This document shows, piece after piece, positions 1-7,414 of a stretch of 33,853 nt of DNA. The stretch's first letter is position 1. The number at the start of each line of letters is the position of its first letter. Position numbers and translations under genes: made by a program. Under the pieces are notes generated by a model. That model saw nothing but the letters and a program-made list of their open reading frames with translations, did not search any database and was not told the origin of the DNA. Origin of the DNA: Bacilli bacterium (GTDB lineage Bacteria > Bacillota_I > Bacilli_A > RFN20 > CAG-826); NCBI GenBank assembly GCA_024695105.1, contig JAILIV010000044.1, positions 1 to 33,853 of the forward strand, given 5' to 3'.

Positions 1-139
1 AAACAATTGCGTACTTTTTATTAGTTGTTAAAAGCACCTCTTGAAGACATTTTGAAAGAGATGATTTGCCACTGCTAGAGGGTCCATTCAATAGAATTAT
101 TTGTGCACCTGCTTTTTCCATGCCTTCTATAACCGCCAT
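1..139 (-). CDS. CPT-like P-loop kinase, 3' end cut by window edge
   Basis: This frame is open from an ATG at 139 down to the window edge, giving 46 residues of a longer protein. Residues 14-26 read a hydrophobic strand followed by NGPSSSGKS, a Walker A loop (G19, G24, K25, S26), and then an amphipathic helix. The form IILLNGPSSSGKSSL is typical of the chloramphenicol 3-O-phosphotransferase (CPT) family, which phosphorylates small hydroxylated substrates; many members are not resistance enzymes and their substrate is unknown. There is no good ribosome binding site before 139, and a second ATG in frame at 121 is possible. It lies 47 bases downstream of rlmD on the same strand. The stretch is visibly more AT-rich than the rest of the window, which suggests transfer or a boundary. 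The family call rests on the N-terminus only. Confidence 0.6.
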   Translation of the reverse strand, partial: MAVIEGMEKAGAQIILLNGPSSSGKSSLSKCLQEVLLTTNKKYAIV

Positions 140-186
140 TATTTTAGATAAAAAGCGGCCATTTCCTAAAAAGTTCGATACCGTAC

Positions 187-1581
187 TTACTTTTTTAGCT
201 CACGAAGCGTCAACATGGCAACGGTCTCGACGTGCATCGTGTGAGGGAACATATCTACGGGTTGGAGCGATTCCAAACGATATTTCTTATTCAAATAGGC
301 ACAATCTCTGGCAAGGGTAGAAGGATCGCATGACACGTAAACAATGCGCAATGGATTTAACTTGCAGATGGCGTCTAAGCACCGCTGGTCCGACCCTTTC
401 CGTGGAGGATCTAAGAAAACTACATCCACGTGTTGCTTCTTTTCCGCCATGCGTACCATAAATGAACTCGCGTCGTCACAATAAAACGAAACATTGTTCA
501 CGCCATTAGCCTTCGCACTTCTTCGTGCATCCGCGACCGCTTCCGGGACAATCTCTACCGCGATGACGTCCTTGCAGTGCTTCGAAGCAACCATGCCAAT
601 CGTTCCAATGCCAGAGTAGGCGTCGAACACGGTCTCTTCTCCCGTAAGCTTCGCGGCCTCAATAGCTTTCTGATAAAGGACTTCGGTCATGACGGGGTTC
701 ACTTGGTAGAACGATTTGGAGGAAATGCGGAAGCAAATGCCGCAGAGCAGGTCTTCGATATAGCCAGGCCCATAAAGCGTGCGCTCAAAGGAGCCAAGGA
801 TCACATTTGTCTTCCGTGAATTCACGTTCTGGATGACCGTCGTGATTTCCGGGCATTCGCGAACGAGAGCCTTCACGAAATTACTACGCGAAGGGAAGGC
901 GTCTTTATAAGTAACAAGAGCCACCATGACCTCTGGTTTATGCTTAGAGGTACGGATAAGGACGTGGCGCAAGAAACCTCGACCTTCGTCCTCCATATAC
1001 GGTTCGATATGGAAACTCTTCCCCAAACGCTTAATCGCATCGAGGATTTTCTTCGCCCGCTGGTCCTCAATGAAGCAAGTATCCACGGGGACGATGACGT
1101 GGGTCCCTTCTTTGTAGAACCCACAATAGAGATTCCCGCGGTTATCTTTGCCAAACGGCATTTGGATCTTGTTGCGGTAGAAATAAGGGTCTTCCATGCC
1201 TAAGCAAGGCAAAGGTTCCACATCCATCTTCGCGATTTTTCGGAATTGCTCCTGGACCTTCTTACGCTTGTACTCTAGCTGGGCGGGGTAACTCAATTGC
1301 TGAAAGGCGCAGCCACCGCATGCGGAACAGATTTTGCATCGGGGCTGAACACGGTCTTTGGAGACGGTTTCTAGACGTACCGTCTTTGCGAACTTCGCCC
1401 CTGCCCGAGCATAGGAAAACTCAAACTCGCCTTCTTCTCCCGGGAAGACTCCGGCGACGAAATAGACGTCTTTCCCGTCTTTGACGACGCCTTTGCCTTC
1501 ATGGGAAATATCTACGCATTTTCCATGAAAAACCCGATCGTTCGTATTGGATTTGCTTGGTTTTTTGGAATTTGCGGACAT
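187..1581 (-). CDS. rlmD: 23S rRNA (uracil-C5)-methyltransferase, RlmD/RlmCD type
   Basis: This cytoplasmic enzyme methylates uracil at C5 in 23S rRNA using S-adenosylmethionine. The 464 residues fit the family. An N-terminal TRAM RNA-binding domain covers roughly 16-70. A cysteine set for a [4Fe-4S] cluster is complete: C82, C88, C91 and C169. The SAM-binding strand-loop is FDAYSGIGTIG at 319-329, followed by the acidic EIVPEA. DPPRKG at 391-396 is the substrate loop, the nucleophile is C418 in VSCDPSTLARD, and the general base is E452 in HVETV. In Bacillus a single protein (RlmCD) modifies both U747 and U1939, and sequence alone cannot separate RlmC, RlmD and RlmCD activity. It follows metG by 16 bases on the same strand, so it is probably cotranscribed. 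No clear Shine-Dalgarno precedes the ATG, which suggests coupling or weak initiation. Confidence 0.93.
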   Translation of the reverse strand: MSANSKKPSKSNTNDRVFHGKCVDISHEGKGVVKDGKDVYFVAGVFPGEEGEFEFSYARAGAKFAKTVRLETVSKDRVQPRCKICSACGGCAFQQLSYPAQLEYKRKKVQEQFRKIAKMDVEPLPCLGMEDPYFYRNKIQMPFGKDNRGNLYCGFYKEGTHVIVPVDTCFIEDQRAKKILDAIKRLGKSFHIEPYMEDEGRGFLRHVLIRTSKHKPEVMVALVTYKDAFPSRSNFVKALVRECPEITTVIQNVNSRKTNVILGSFERTLYGPGYIEDLLCGICFRISSKSFYQVNPVMTEVLYQKAIEAAKLTGEETVFDAYSGIGTIGMVASKHCKDVIAVEIVPEAVADARRSAKANGVNNVSFYCDDASSFMVRMAEKKQHVDVVFLDPPRKGSDQRCLDAICKLNPLRIVYVSCDPSTLARDCAYLNKKYRLESLQPVDMFPHTMHVETVAMLTLRELKK

Positions 1582-1597
1582 TTTGAATTGCAGAGAT

Positions 1598-3199
1598 TTA
1601 CGCAGCGACGGTCTCTTTCGGACCCGTCATCATCTTGATGATTTCTTCGATTTCCTTCTCGGCGTCTAGACGCTGGAAAAGCACGTCACCCTTGTGGATT
1701 TCATTGCCCTTTAAGCAGCCAAAGGAATCAATTTCCTCATACGAAGGATTCGTCACTCCAAGGACGGAGAACGCCTCATCGGCTTTGTGAATAAGAATCG
1801 GAGAGAGCATCAAGGAGGCGGCGTAAATCACATGGGCCAAACGCGCCATGACGCCTTCTAACTCAGGCTTCTTCTCAGGATCTTTAGCCAAAGCCCAGGG
1901 AGCCTTCTCCTCAATGAATTTGTTCGCACGAGAAATCAATTCCATGACTTTCTCATACGCGGCGGTGACTTGGAGGTCATCGTTTAACGTCTCATAAGCG
2001 ACTTTGGTCGCACGGATTAAGGCGTCGATCTCCTCATCCAAGGCATCGCTGGCTTTGGTGTACTCGGGGATAATGCCACCGAAGTATTTGATGATCATCG
2101 ACGCGGTGCGGTTGAGCAGGTTGCCATAGTTGTTGACGAGGTCTTGGTTGACGCGCATTACGAACTGCTCTGGGGTGAACGTGCCGTTTTGGCCAAAGGG
2201 CACCTCGCTCACGAGGTAATAACGGACGGCGTCCACGCCATAGCGTTCAATTAATGGGTAAGCGGAAATGGCGTTGCCTTTGGATTTGCTCATCTTGCCG
2301 TCTTTCATCATTAAAAGGCCGTGAACAAACACACGATTCGGCTTCCGCAAGCCAAGGGAGCCAAGGAACATCGGCCAGTAGATCGTGTGGAAACGGTTGA
2401 TGTCCGCGCCGATGACATGGACGATCTCACTTTCCTCGTCCATCCAGAATTTCTGGAAGTTGGAGTCGTCTTCTTGGAGATAACCCAAGGCCGTGATGTA
2501 GTTGGTCAACGCATCCAGCCACACGTAGATCACGTGCTTCGGATTCTCAACGACTTGAATGCCCCAAGAGAAGCTGGTGCGGGAAACGCACAAGTCCAAT
2601 AAGCCAGGCTTGATAAACGTATTCACCATCTCGTTCTTTCTGGATTCGGGAGTAATGAAAAGCGGGTTGGAATCGTAATAAGCCAAAAGTTCGTCCGTAT
2701 ATTTCTGGCAACGGTAAAAATAGGCTTCCTCGTCCTTTTGTTCCACGGGACGGCCGCATTCGGGGCAAAGGTGGTTTTCTCCCACTTGGGTCTCGGTCCA
2801 GTAAGATTCCTCGTGAACGCAGTACCAACCCGAATAGGTGGAAAGATAGATGTCGTCCTTCTCCAACATCTTCGAGAAAATCTTCTGAACGGTCTTCTCG
2901 TGGCGAGGCTGGGTCGTGCGAATGAAATCGTCGTTGGAGATGCCCATCGCTTCCCAAAGGGAAAAGAACCGGGTCGCGACCTCGTCCACGAATTGCTGTG
3001 GGGTCACTCCTTTGGCTTGCGCGTTCTTTTGGATCTTCTCGCCATGTTCATCCAAACCGGTGAGGAAGAAGGTTTCAAAGCCACGCATCCTCTTGCCACG
3101 GGCGATGACGTCGCAAAGCGTCGTGCAGTAGGCGTGTCCTAGATGCGGGGACGCGGAAGGGTAATAGATTGGGGTGGTAATGTAGAACTTCTTGCTCAT
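1598..3199 (-). CDS. metG: methionyl-tRNA synthetase
   Basis: Class I aminoacyl-tRNA synthetase that charges tRNA-Met. The catalytic signatures are both present: HLGH at 19-22 (HIGH motif) and KMSKS at 302-306. The connective insert carries four cysteines (C127, C145, C148, C164), C145-x2-C148 being a zinc knuckle. LDEHGEK at 49-55 and the WLDALTNYI strand near 227-235 are also typical. At 533 residues it ends after the anticodon-binding helical domain and lacks the C-terminal EMAP/OB-fold tRNA-binding domain of the roughly 650-residue forms; nothing in the neighbouring sequence encodes that domain separately. The ATG has a good GGAG site seven bases upstream. It has its own extended -10 promoter in the 81-base gap behind the ligase-like gene, and rlmD follows 16 bases after the stop. 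Confidence 0.97.
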   Translation of the reverse strand: MSKKFYITTPIYYPSASPHLGHAYCTTLCDVIARGKRMRGFETFFLTGLDEHGEKIQKNAQAKGVTPQQFVDEVATRFFSLWEAMGISNDDFIRTTQPRHEKTVQKIFSKMLEKDDIYLSTYSGWYCVHEESYWTETQVGENHLCPECGRPVEQKDEEAYFYRCQKYTDELLAYYDSNPLFITPESRKNEMVNTFIKPGLLDLCVSRTSFSWGIQVVENPKHVIYVWLDALTNYITALGYLQEDDSNFQKFWMDEESEIVHVIGADINRFHTIYWPMFLGSLGLRKPNRVFVHGLLMMKDGKMSKSKGNAISAYPLIERYGVDAVRYYLVSEVPFGQNGTFTPEQFVMRVNQDLVNNYGNLLNRTASMIIKYFGGIIPEYTKASDALDEEIDALIRATKVAYETLNDDLQVTAAYEKVMELISRANKFIEEKAPWALAKDPEKKPELEGVMARLAHVIYAASLMLSPILIHKADEAFSVLGVTNPSYEEIDSFGCLKGNEIHKGDVLFQRLDAEKEIEEIIKMMTGPKETVAA

Positions 3200-3218
3200 G
3201 GTGTTTCTCCTATCTCCT

Positions 3219-3256
3219 TTGCCTTAAGGCAAGGGCCGAGCCGGCATATTGTAGCA
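3219..3256 (-). promoter_or_regulatory. metG promoter and leader palindrome
   Basis: On the minus strand TGCTACAAT (3248-3256) is an extended -10 element, with only a weak -35 17 bases upstream. It predicts a start near 3241 and a leader of about 42 bases. The leader carries the perfect 14-base palindrome TTGCCTTAAGGCAA (3219-3232) directly before the Shine-Dalgarno region. It has no loop, so it fits a dimeric protein site better than an RNA hairpin. The gap is too short for a T-box or SAM riboswitch. Confidence 0.5.
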
Positions 3257-3280
3257 CTCCCCCGCGCGGATAACAGGGGA

Positions 3281-5194
3281 TTACAAAAACCTCGGTGTGG
3301 GGTCATTCTCCTCCCGCGCCCTCCTAAAAGCGTCATTTTGGGCGCAAAAGGTCTCGCCCAAATACAAAAACCAGGAATCGGCATATCCTCGATGCGCCTT
3401 GAAAGCATAGGCCCCCGCGATTAAGGGGGCATAGCCCAAAAGCAAAGCGGCGGTCCATCCGTAACGCTCCGAACCAACGGCGGAAGAAACGGAGAACAAC
3501 AAAGCGCAGGAAACAATGCCAGCCAACGCAATCGGTAGCGCCGCTTCCTTTCCTTTTAGCAGGCCCGTGACGCAAATAAGACATAGTTCCAACGCAAAGG
3601 CCAAGACCCCGAGGCCAGCGGAATAGGCCGAGAAAGAGGCAGGCGCGGCAAAAGCCAAAGCCAAAATCAATCCATCAAAAACACCTAACCCATTTGGACT
3701 ACGAATGTCGTCGTTAACCAAAAGGGCCTCACCCAATTCTCCTTTTTTGGCGCTAACTTCGTCATGGAGAACGGGCATGATCACCACAAGGAACAGCATG
3801 ATTCCATATACGTCGGTTTCCAATGGGTTCAAAAACTCTGCGGCGGAAACAAGGGCATAGGCCAAGCATACGAAAACGACGGGGACATAGCCTTTTTGTT
3901 TTCGGTAGAATAGCCCCTTTCCCACCAAGAAAAGGAACCAAGCAGCGGCGCAGCCATAGATCGCCAAGCGAAGAATGCCTCCGTGGCTAATCATCTCTAG
4001 CCATGCGTTATGGCAATGGAACCACCCATAGCCAGGTTTGGCATAAGAAATAACATAGTTCGGCAGATAATCCCCAAAGCCAAAGACATAGGCGCTCGGT
4101 TGATGGTTCAGCAGGAAGAAAAACTTCTCCCAGACGTCGGTGCGCCCCGTCATCGTCTCCGCGTTTTCGATCATAAGCTCGTAATAGGAACGAAGCGCGC
4201 TTAAGCCAGGGAGTTGGACGTTGGCGATGACCAACGCGGCCACCGCGCCTAACGCCGCGAGGAAAACAAGGCAGCATATGGCGGTCACGCGGTGCCTCTT
4301 CCAGCCACTGATGCAGGCATACCCAATGAACAAGACGTCGAAGATCACGATCGCGGTGATTTCCACCTTGGCGAAAGAAAAGAAAGACGTCGCCAAGAAC
4401 AGACCCATGGGGATAAACCACCATGCGGCTTTGGTACGCCCATACCCAATCCCGCAGGCAAACGTCCCAATCATCAAGGCCATGCCCCAGAAATGGCGCT
4501 CCCCGGGAAGTGAGACGCAAGCATGGTCCGGACGCTCATGCGCCCCACCCTGCAGATAATGCGCATAGATGTGCCACTCCGCGATATACGAATACACGCA
4601 TAGCACCAAAACGCCGATGACGATGCCCGTAAGGGTAAGAATCCACACGTGTTTCCCTTTGCCTAAATGGGGCAACACACCGATAAGGAAATAAAGGGTT
4701 TCCAAAGTAAGGAAATAGCAACAGGCATAACGTACCTTCTCCGCGCTAGAGAACACGAAAAGGTAATCCGTAGGTTGCCCTACAAAGTAACCCGCGCCGT
4801 TATATAGGGGGAATCCCGAAAGCGTCTCCGCGCTTAACCCCGTCACGCTGCCGGCAAAAAGAACGGTGCATAGAACCAACAAGATCCAATTGGGGCGCTT
4901 ATGGAAGGCGATGTGCCCCACCACGATCAAGACGAGCCCGAGCAACGCCTCCCCGATAAGGATTCCGAAAAACACGGAATCGCTTTCGAAGGGCGGGTTC
5001 TCCACATAACGGTATTGCGGCATGCGGTAGGCCACCGCGGCGAAGAAGAGAAAAACGGCCGAGAGAAGACCATAGAGGAAGTAACTGACACGCAGGGTTT
5101 TTCTCTGTTCCACGGGGCTATCATAACCGCCCTTTAAGGGCGAGTCACCATAAACCGCCCAAACGAGGCGAAACGGCTTGCCTTTTTGTTTCAA
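3281..5194 (-). CDS. O-antigen ligase/Wzy-like polytopic membrane protein
   Basis: A 637-residue integral membrane protein with about a dozen or more hydrophobic segments (for example 37-55, 75-95, 102-120, 185-203, 238-250, 262-274, 303-325, 410-425, 436-450, 463-475, 508-545, 555-570, 582-597). Residues 349-405 resemble the conserved region of the WaaL/Wzy_C family: GRTDVW at 350-355, then a large loop ending HCHNAWLE at 393-400, and GGILRL before the next membrane segment. In that family the loop holds the active site that transfers or polymerises undecaprenyl-linked glycans outside the membrane. In a Gram-positive it would more likely act on a capsule or wall polymer than on lipopolysaccharide; the substrate is unknown. 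The frame starts with TTG at 5194 behind an AAGGATAAGG stretch; a GTG at residue 28 is an alternative. It is divergent from degV, with only 48 bases between the starts. Confidence 0.72.
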   Translation of the reverse strand: MKQKGKPFRLVWAVYGDSPLKGGYDSPVEQRKTLRVSYFLYGLLSAVFLFFAAVAYRMPQYRYVENPPFESDSVFFGILIGEALLGLVLIVVGHIAFHKRPNWILLVLCTVLFAGSVTGLSAETLSGFPLYNGAGYFVGQPTDYLFVFSSAEKVRYACCYFLTLETLYFLIGVLPHLGKGKHVWILTLTGIVIGVLVLCVYSYIAEWHIYAHYLQGGAHERPDHACVSLPGERHFWGMALMIGTFACGIGYGRTKAAWWFIPMGLFLATSFFSFAKVEITAIVIFDVLFIGYACISGWKRHRVTAICCLVFLAALGAVAALVIANVQLPGLSALRSYYELMIENAETMTGRTDVWEKFFFLLNHQPSAYVFGFGDYLPNYVISYAKPGYGWFHCHNAWLEMISHGGILRLAIYGCAAAWFLFLVGKGLFYRKQKGYVPVVFVCLAYALVSAAEFLNPLETDVYGIMLFLVVIMPVLHDEVSAKKGELGEALLVNDDIRSPNGLGVFDGLILALAFAAPASFSAYSAGLGVLAFALELCLICVTGLLKGKEAALPIALAGIVSCALLFSVSSAVGSERYGWTAALLLGYAPLIAGAYAFKAHRGYADSWFLYLGETFCAQNDAFRRAREENDPTPRFL

Positions 5195-5242
5195 ACGACC
5201 TTATCCTTCCCTTGCTGTTTATTCCAGAGAAAGAGACAAACC

Positions 5243-6193
5243 ATGGGAAAAATAAAAATCATCTGCACCTCCACGGGCTGTTTGGATTACGCCCCCAAGC
5301 AATACGAGGACATTAAGAAAAACATTGGCATCATCCGCATCCACATGTTCTTTCAGGGAAAAGAGTACCTCGAAGGGATTGGATTCGAACCGGAAGAGTT
5401 CTATAAGGTGATGGAAAACGTCAAAGACGTGAAGGGCAACCTTCCCCACACCGCCATCCCCACCCACGAAGAAGTCTGCGCGGCCTTCGACCAAGCCATC
5501 GCGGAAGGCTATGACCAGATCATCGTCATCGCTTTGTCCGCTTATTTGGGAGGAACCTGGAATTACATCCGCCTCGTCGCCGAGGAATATAAGGGCAAGG
5601 CGGAAATCGTCGTCGTGGACGCCAAAGTCACCTGCTTCCAAGAAGGGGAACTTGCCATCTTCGCTCAGGAATTGGTCCAAAAAGGAGCGGACGTGCCCAC
5701 GATTTTGCAAGAAATCGAGTGGCGGAAGGCCCACCGCGAATTCCTTGGGGTCGACCAGCGTTTGGATTACCTTATCCTCAACGGGCGCCTTAAAGGCGGC
5801 AAGGCATTTATGGGCAAAGCCCTCAACATTTGCCCGGTCGTGCACTTCAACCACGATGGCGAACTTACCTCACTTTTCTCCGCCATCGGGGCCAATAACG
5901 CCTTAAAGAAAGCAGCGATGCAATTAAAGGCTTGGATCGGAGACCGCAAAGAAGAAGATTACGTGCTCTACCGCACCTATACCGGGGACGCCCTGCGTGA
6001 GAAGCAAAAGGCGTTGGAGCCCAAGTTTGGCATCCGTCCCAACCATCCAGACGTCATCATGAGCTGCGTCACCGGCATCAACGTCGGGCCCTGGATCGTA
6101 GGCTATGCCTATTCACCGATTCGAAGGGAAGATGAGCCACTTCCCGAGGTCCCCGACTATTACTATGATCAGACGGGGAAGGCCAAAGCATGA
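5243..6193 (+). CDS. DegV-family fatty-acid-binding protein
   Basis: DegV/FakB proteins bind one fatty acid and present it to the kinase FakA for phospholipid synthesis. The 316-residue product has the family layout: an N-terminal strand KIKIICTSTGCLDY, a ligand-contact segment ALSAYLGGTWNYI (usually S-x-x-LSGTY-x-S), then the variable C-terminal half with the LNGRLKGGKAF turn and the ending strand GPWIVGYAY. The contact motif differs from the consensus at several positions, so the ligand may differ from that of FakB. I start at 5243 (MGKIKIIC) rather than at an upstream ATG in frame at 5186, because the first 19 residues of the longer form are not DegV-like and would overlap the divergent gene. 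The next gene overlaps its stop by 4 bases. No fakA is in the window. Confidence 0.85.
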   Translation: MGKIKIICTSTGCLDYAPKQYEDIKKNIGIIRIHMFFQGKEYLEGIGFEPEEFYKVMENVKDVKGNLPHTAIPTHEEVCAAFDQAIAEGYDQIIVIALSAYLGGTWNYIRLVAEEYKGKAEIVVVDAKVTCFQEGELAIFAQELVQKGADVPTILQEIEWRKAHREFLGVDQRLDYLILNGRLKGGKAFMGKALNICPVVHFNHDGELTSLFSAIGANNALKKAAMQLKAWIGDRKEEDYVLYRTYTGDALREKQKALEPKFGIRPNHPDVIMSCVTGINVGPWIVGYAYSPIRREDEPLPEVPDYYYDQTGKAKA

Positions 6194-7311
6194 GCATCCG
6201 TATCGAAGAAGTCAAAACCAAGAAACAGAAGCGGCTTTTCATCGACATGCCCTACGTCGTTGGGGTGGGCGATAACCCTAATTTCGTCCCACCGCTATTT
6301 GGCGATGAAATGAAAATCCTTAACGGCAAGACCGACTACGCCAAAGATAGCGATTCCGTTTTCTATATCGCCTATAAGGGCAATAAGCCCGTCGGCAGAA
6401 TCTCGGGCATCGTCCAGAGCGCGTACAACAAGGCTCATAATGAGAAGACCGCGCGCTTTACCCGCTTCGACTGCATCGATGACCTAGAGGTCGCGAAAGC
6501 GCTATTCGAAGCCGCCGAATCCTGGGCCAGAGCCCAAGGGATGAATATAATCGTTGGCCCCTTGGACTATTCCGACATGGAACGCGAGGGATTGCTAATC
6601 GAGGGCTTTGACCAAATGTCGACCTTTGAGGAGCAATACCACCCCGAGTATTACAAAAAACTCGTCGAGGCGTGCGGCTATGAAAAAGACGTGGATTATC
6701 TGGAGTTCCGTTTATACCCACCGAAAGAAAGAAGCGACCGCATTCAGCGAATCGCCAATGTCGCCTTGCGCATGAACAAGCTCCACGAGGCTCCTCTTTT
6801 GCCCATCAAACAATACGCGAAGAAATACTACAAAGGTTTCTTTGGCCTCATGAACGTCTGCTACGCCCATCTTTATGGCACCGTGGAATTCGATGAGGAG
6901 TCCGCCCTTGCGACCCTAAATCAGTTCTCGTCCATCTTGGATTCCCGTTTCGTGCCAATCATCCTCGACCAAAACGACAACGTCGTCGCAGCCGCGATTG
7001 CTTTCCCTGGTCTGAACGAAGCCATCAAACCTTCAAAAGGAAGATTGACCCTGCCTGCGCTATTACGGATCCGCAAAGCGGTCAAGAACCCCAAAACCGC
7101 GGACCTTGGCCTTATCGCCGTGCACCCCGACTACCAAAAGAAAGGGGTCAACGCCGTCTTCTTAGCGAAGATGATGGGGTTCTTCGACATCGGCGTGAAA
7201 TGGTTAGAGACCAACCTCAACCTCGAAACCAACGAAGACGTCATGTCCCAGTGGAAAGCCTTTGACGCCGTAAACCACAAGCGTAGAAGGGTCTATAAGA
7301 AAGTTTTATAA
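6190..7311 (+). CDS. GNAT-fold protein, YghO-like
   Basis: A 373-residue protein of the large, poorly characterised GNAT-like family related to E. coli YghO. The C-terminal half carries a recognisable acyl-CoA-binding motif: ADLGLIAVHPDYQKKGVNAVF, in which Q-K-K-G-V-N forms the pyrophosphate loop. The N-terminal half has another acetyltransferase-like core (VFYIAYKGNKPVGRISG, then ARFTRFDCIDD). A double-GNAT arrangement is therefore likely, with the second domain the better candidate for catalysis. The start overlaps the degV stop (ATGA), so the two are translationally coupled, and GGGGAAGG precedes the ATG. A strong terminator 16 bases after the stop closes this two-gene unit. The substrate is unknown; pairing with a fatty-acid-binding protein may hint at acyl transfer, which is inference only. 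Confidence 0.75.
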   Translation: MSIRIEEVKTKKQKRLFIDMPYVVGVGDNPNFVPPLFGDEMKILNGKTDYAKDSDSVFYIAYKGNKPVGRISGIVQSAYNKAHNEKTARFTRFDCIDDLEVAKALFEAAESWARAQGMNIIVGPLDYSDMEREGLLIEGFDQMSTFEEQYHPEYYKKLVEACGYEKDVDYLEFRLYPPKERSDRIQRIANVALRMNKLHEAPLLPIKQYAKKYYKGFFGLMNVCYAHLYGTVEFDEESALATLNQFSSILDSRFVPIILDQNDNVVAAAIAFPGLNEAIKPSKGRLTLPALLRIRKAVKNPKTADLGLIAVHPDYQKKGVNAVFLAKMMGFFDIGVKWLETNLNLETNEDVMSQWKAFDAVNHKRRRVYKKVL

Positions 7312-7326
7312 GCACACGTCCATTCT

Positions 7327-7351
7327 AAAACGGGGTCCTCCCCGTTTTTTT
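7327..7351 (+). terminator. rho-independent terminator after the degV-GNAT unit
   Basis: CGGGG (7331-7335), loop TCCT, CCCCG (7340-7344), extended by AAAA on the left and followed by a seven-T run. The AAAA/TTTT flanks also let it work on the opposite strand. It separates the degV-GNAT unit from the Sel1-TIR-NACHT gene that starts 64 bases later. Confidence 0.9.
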
Positions 7352-7414
7352 CATACGAAACGCTTTGCGGGCCCACGCCCAAAGAGGGAGAATATTTTTC
7401 TAAGAGAAACCGCC

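Noticed and set aside
66-320. 84-residue open frame on the plus strand at the left edge
   Set aside because: It overlaps the kinase fragment and the rlmD end on the other strand, has no ribosome binding site and no recognisable motif.
5219-5854. 211-residue open frame antisense to degV
   Set aside because: It has the composition of a reverse-complement shadow (V/D/F/H-rich) with no start signal; the degV reading is family-like throughout.
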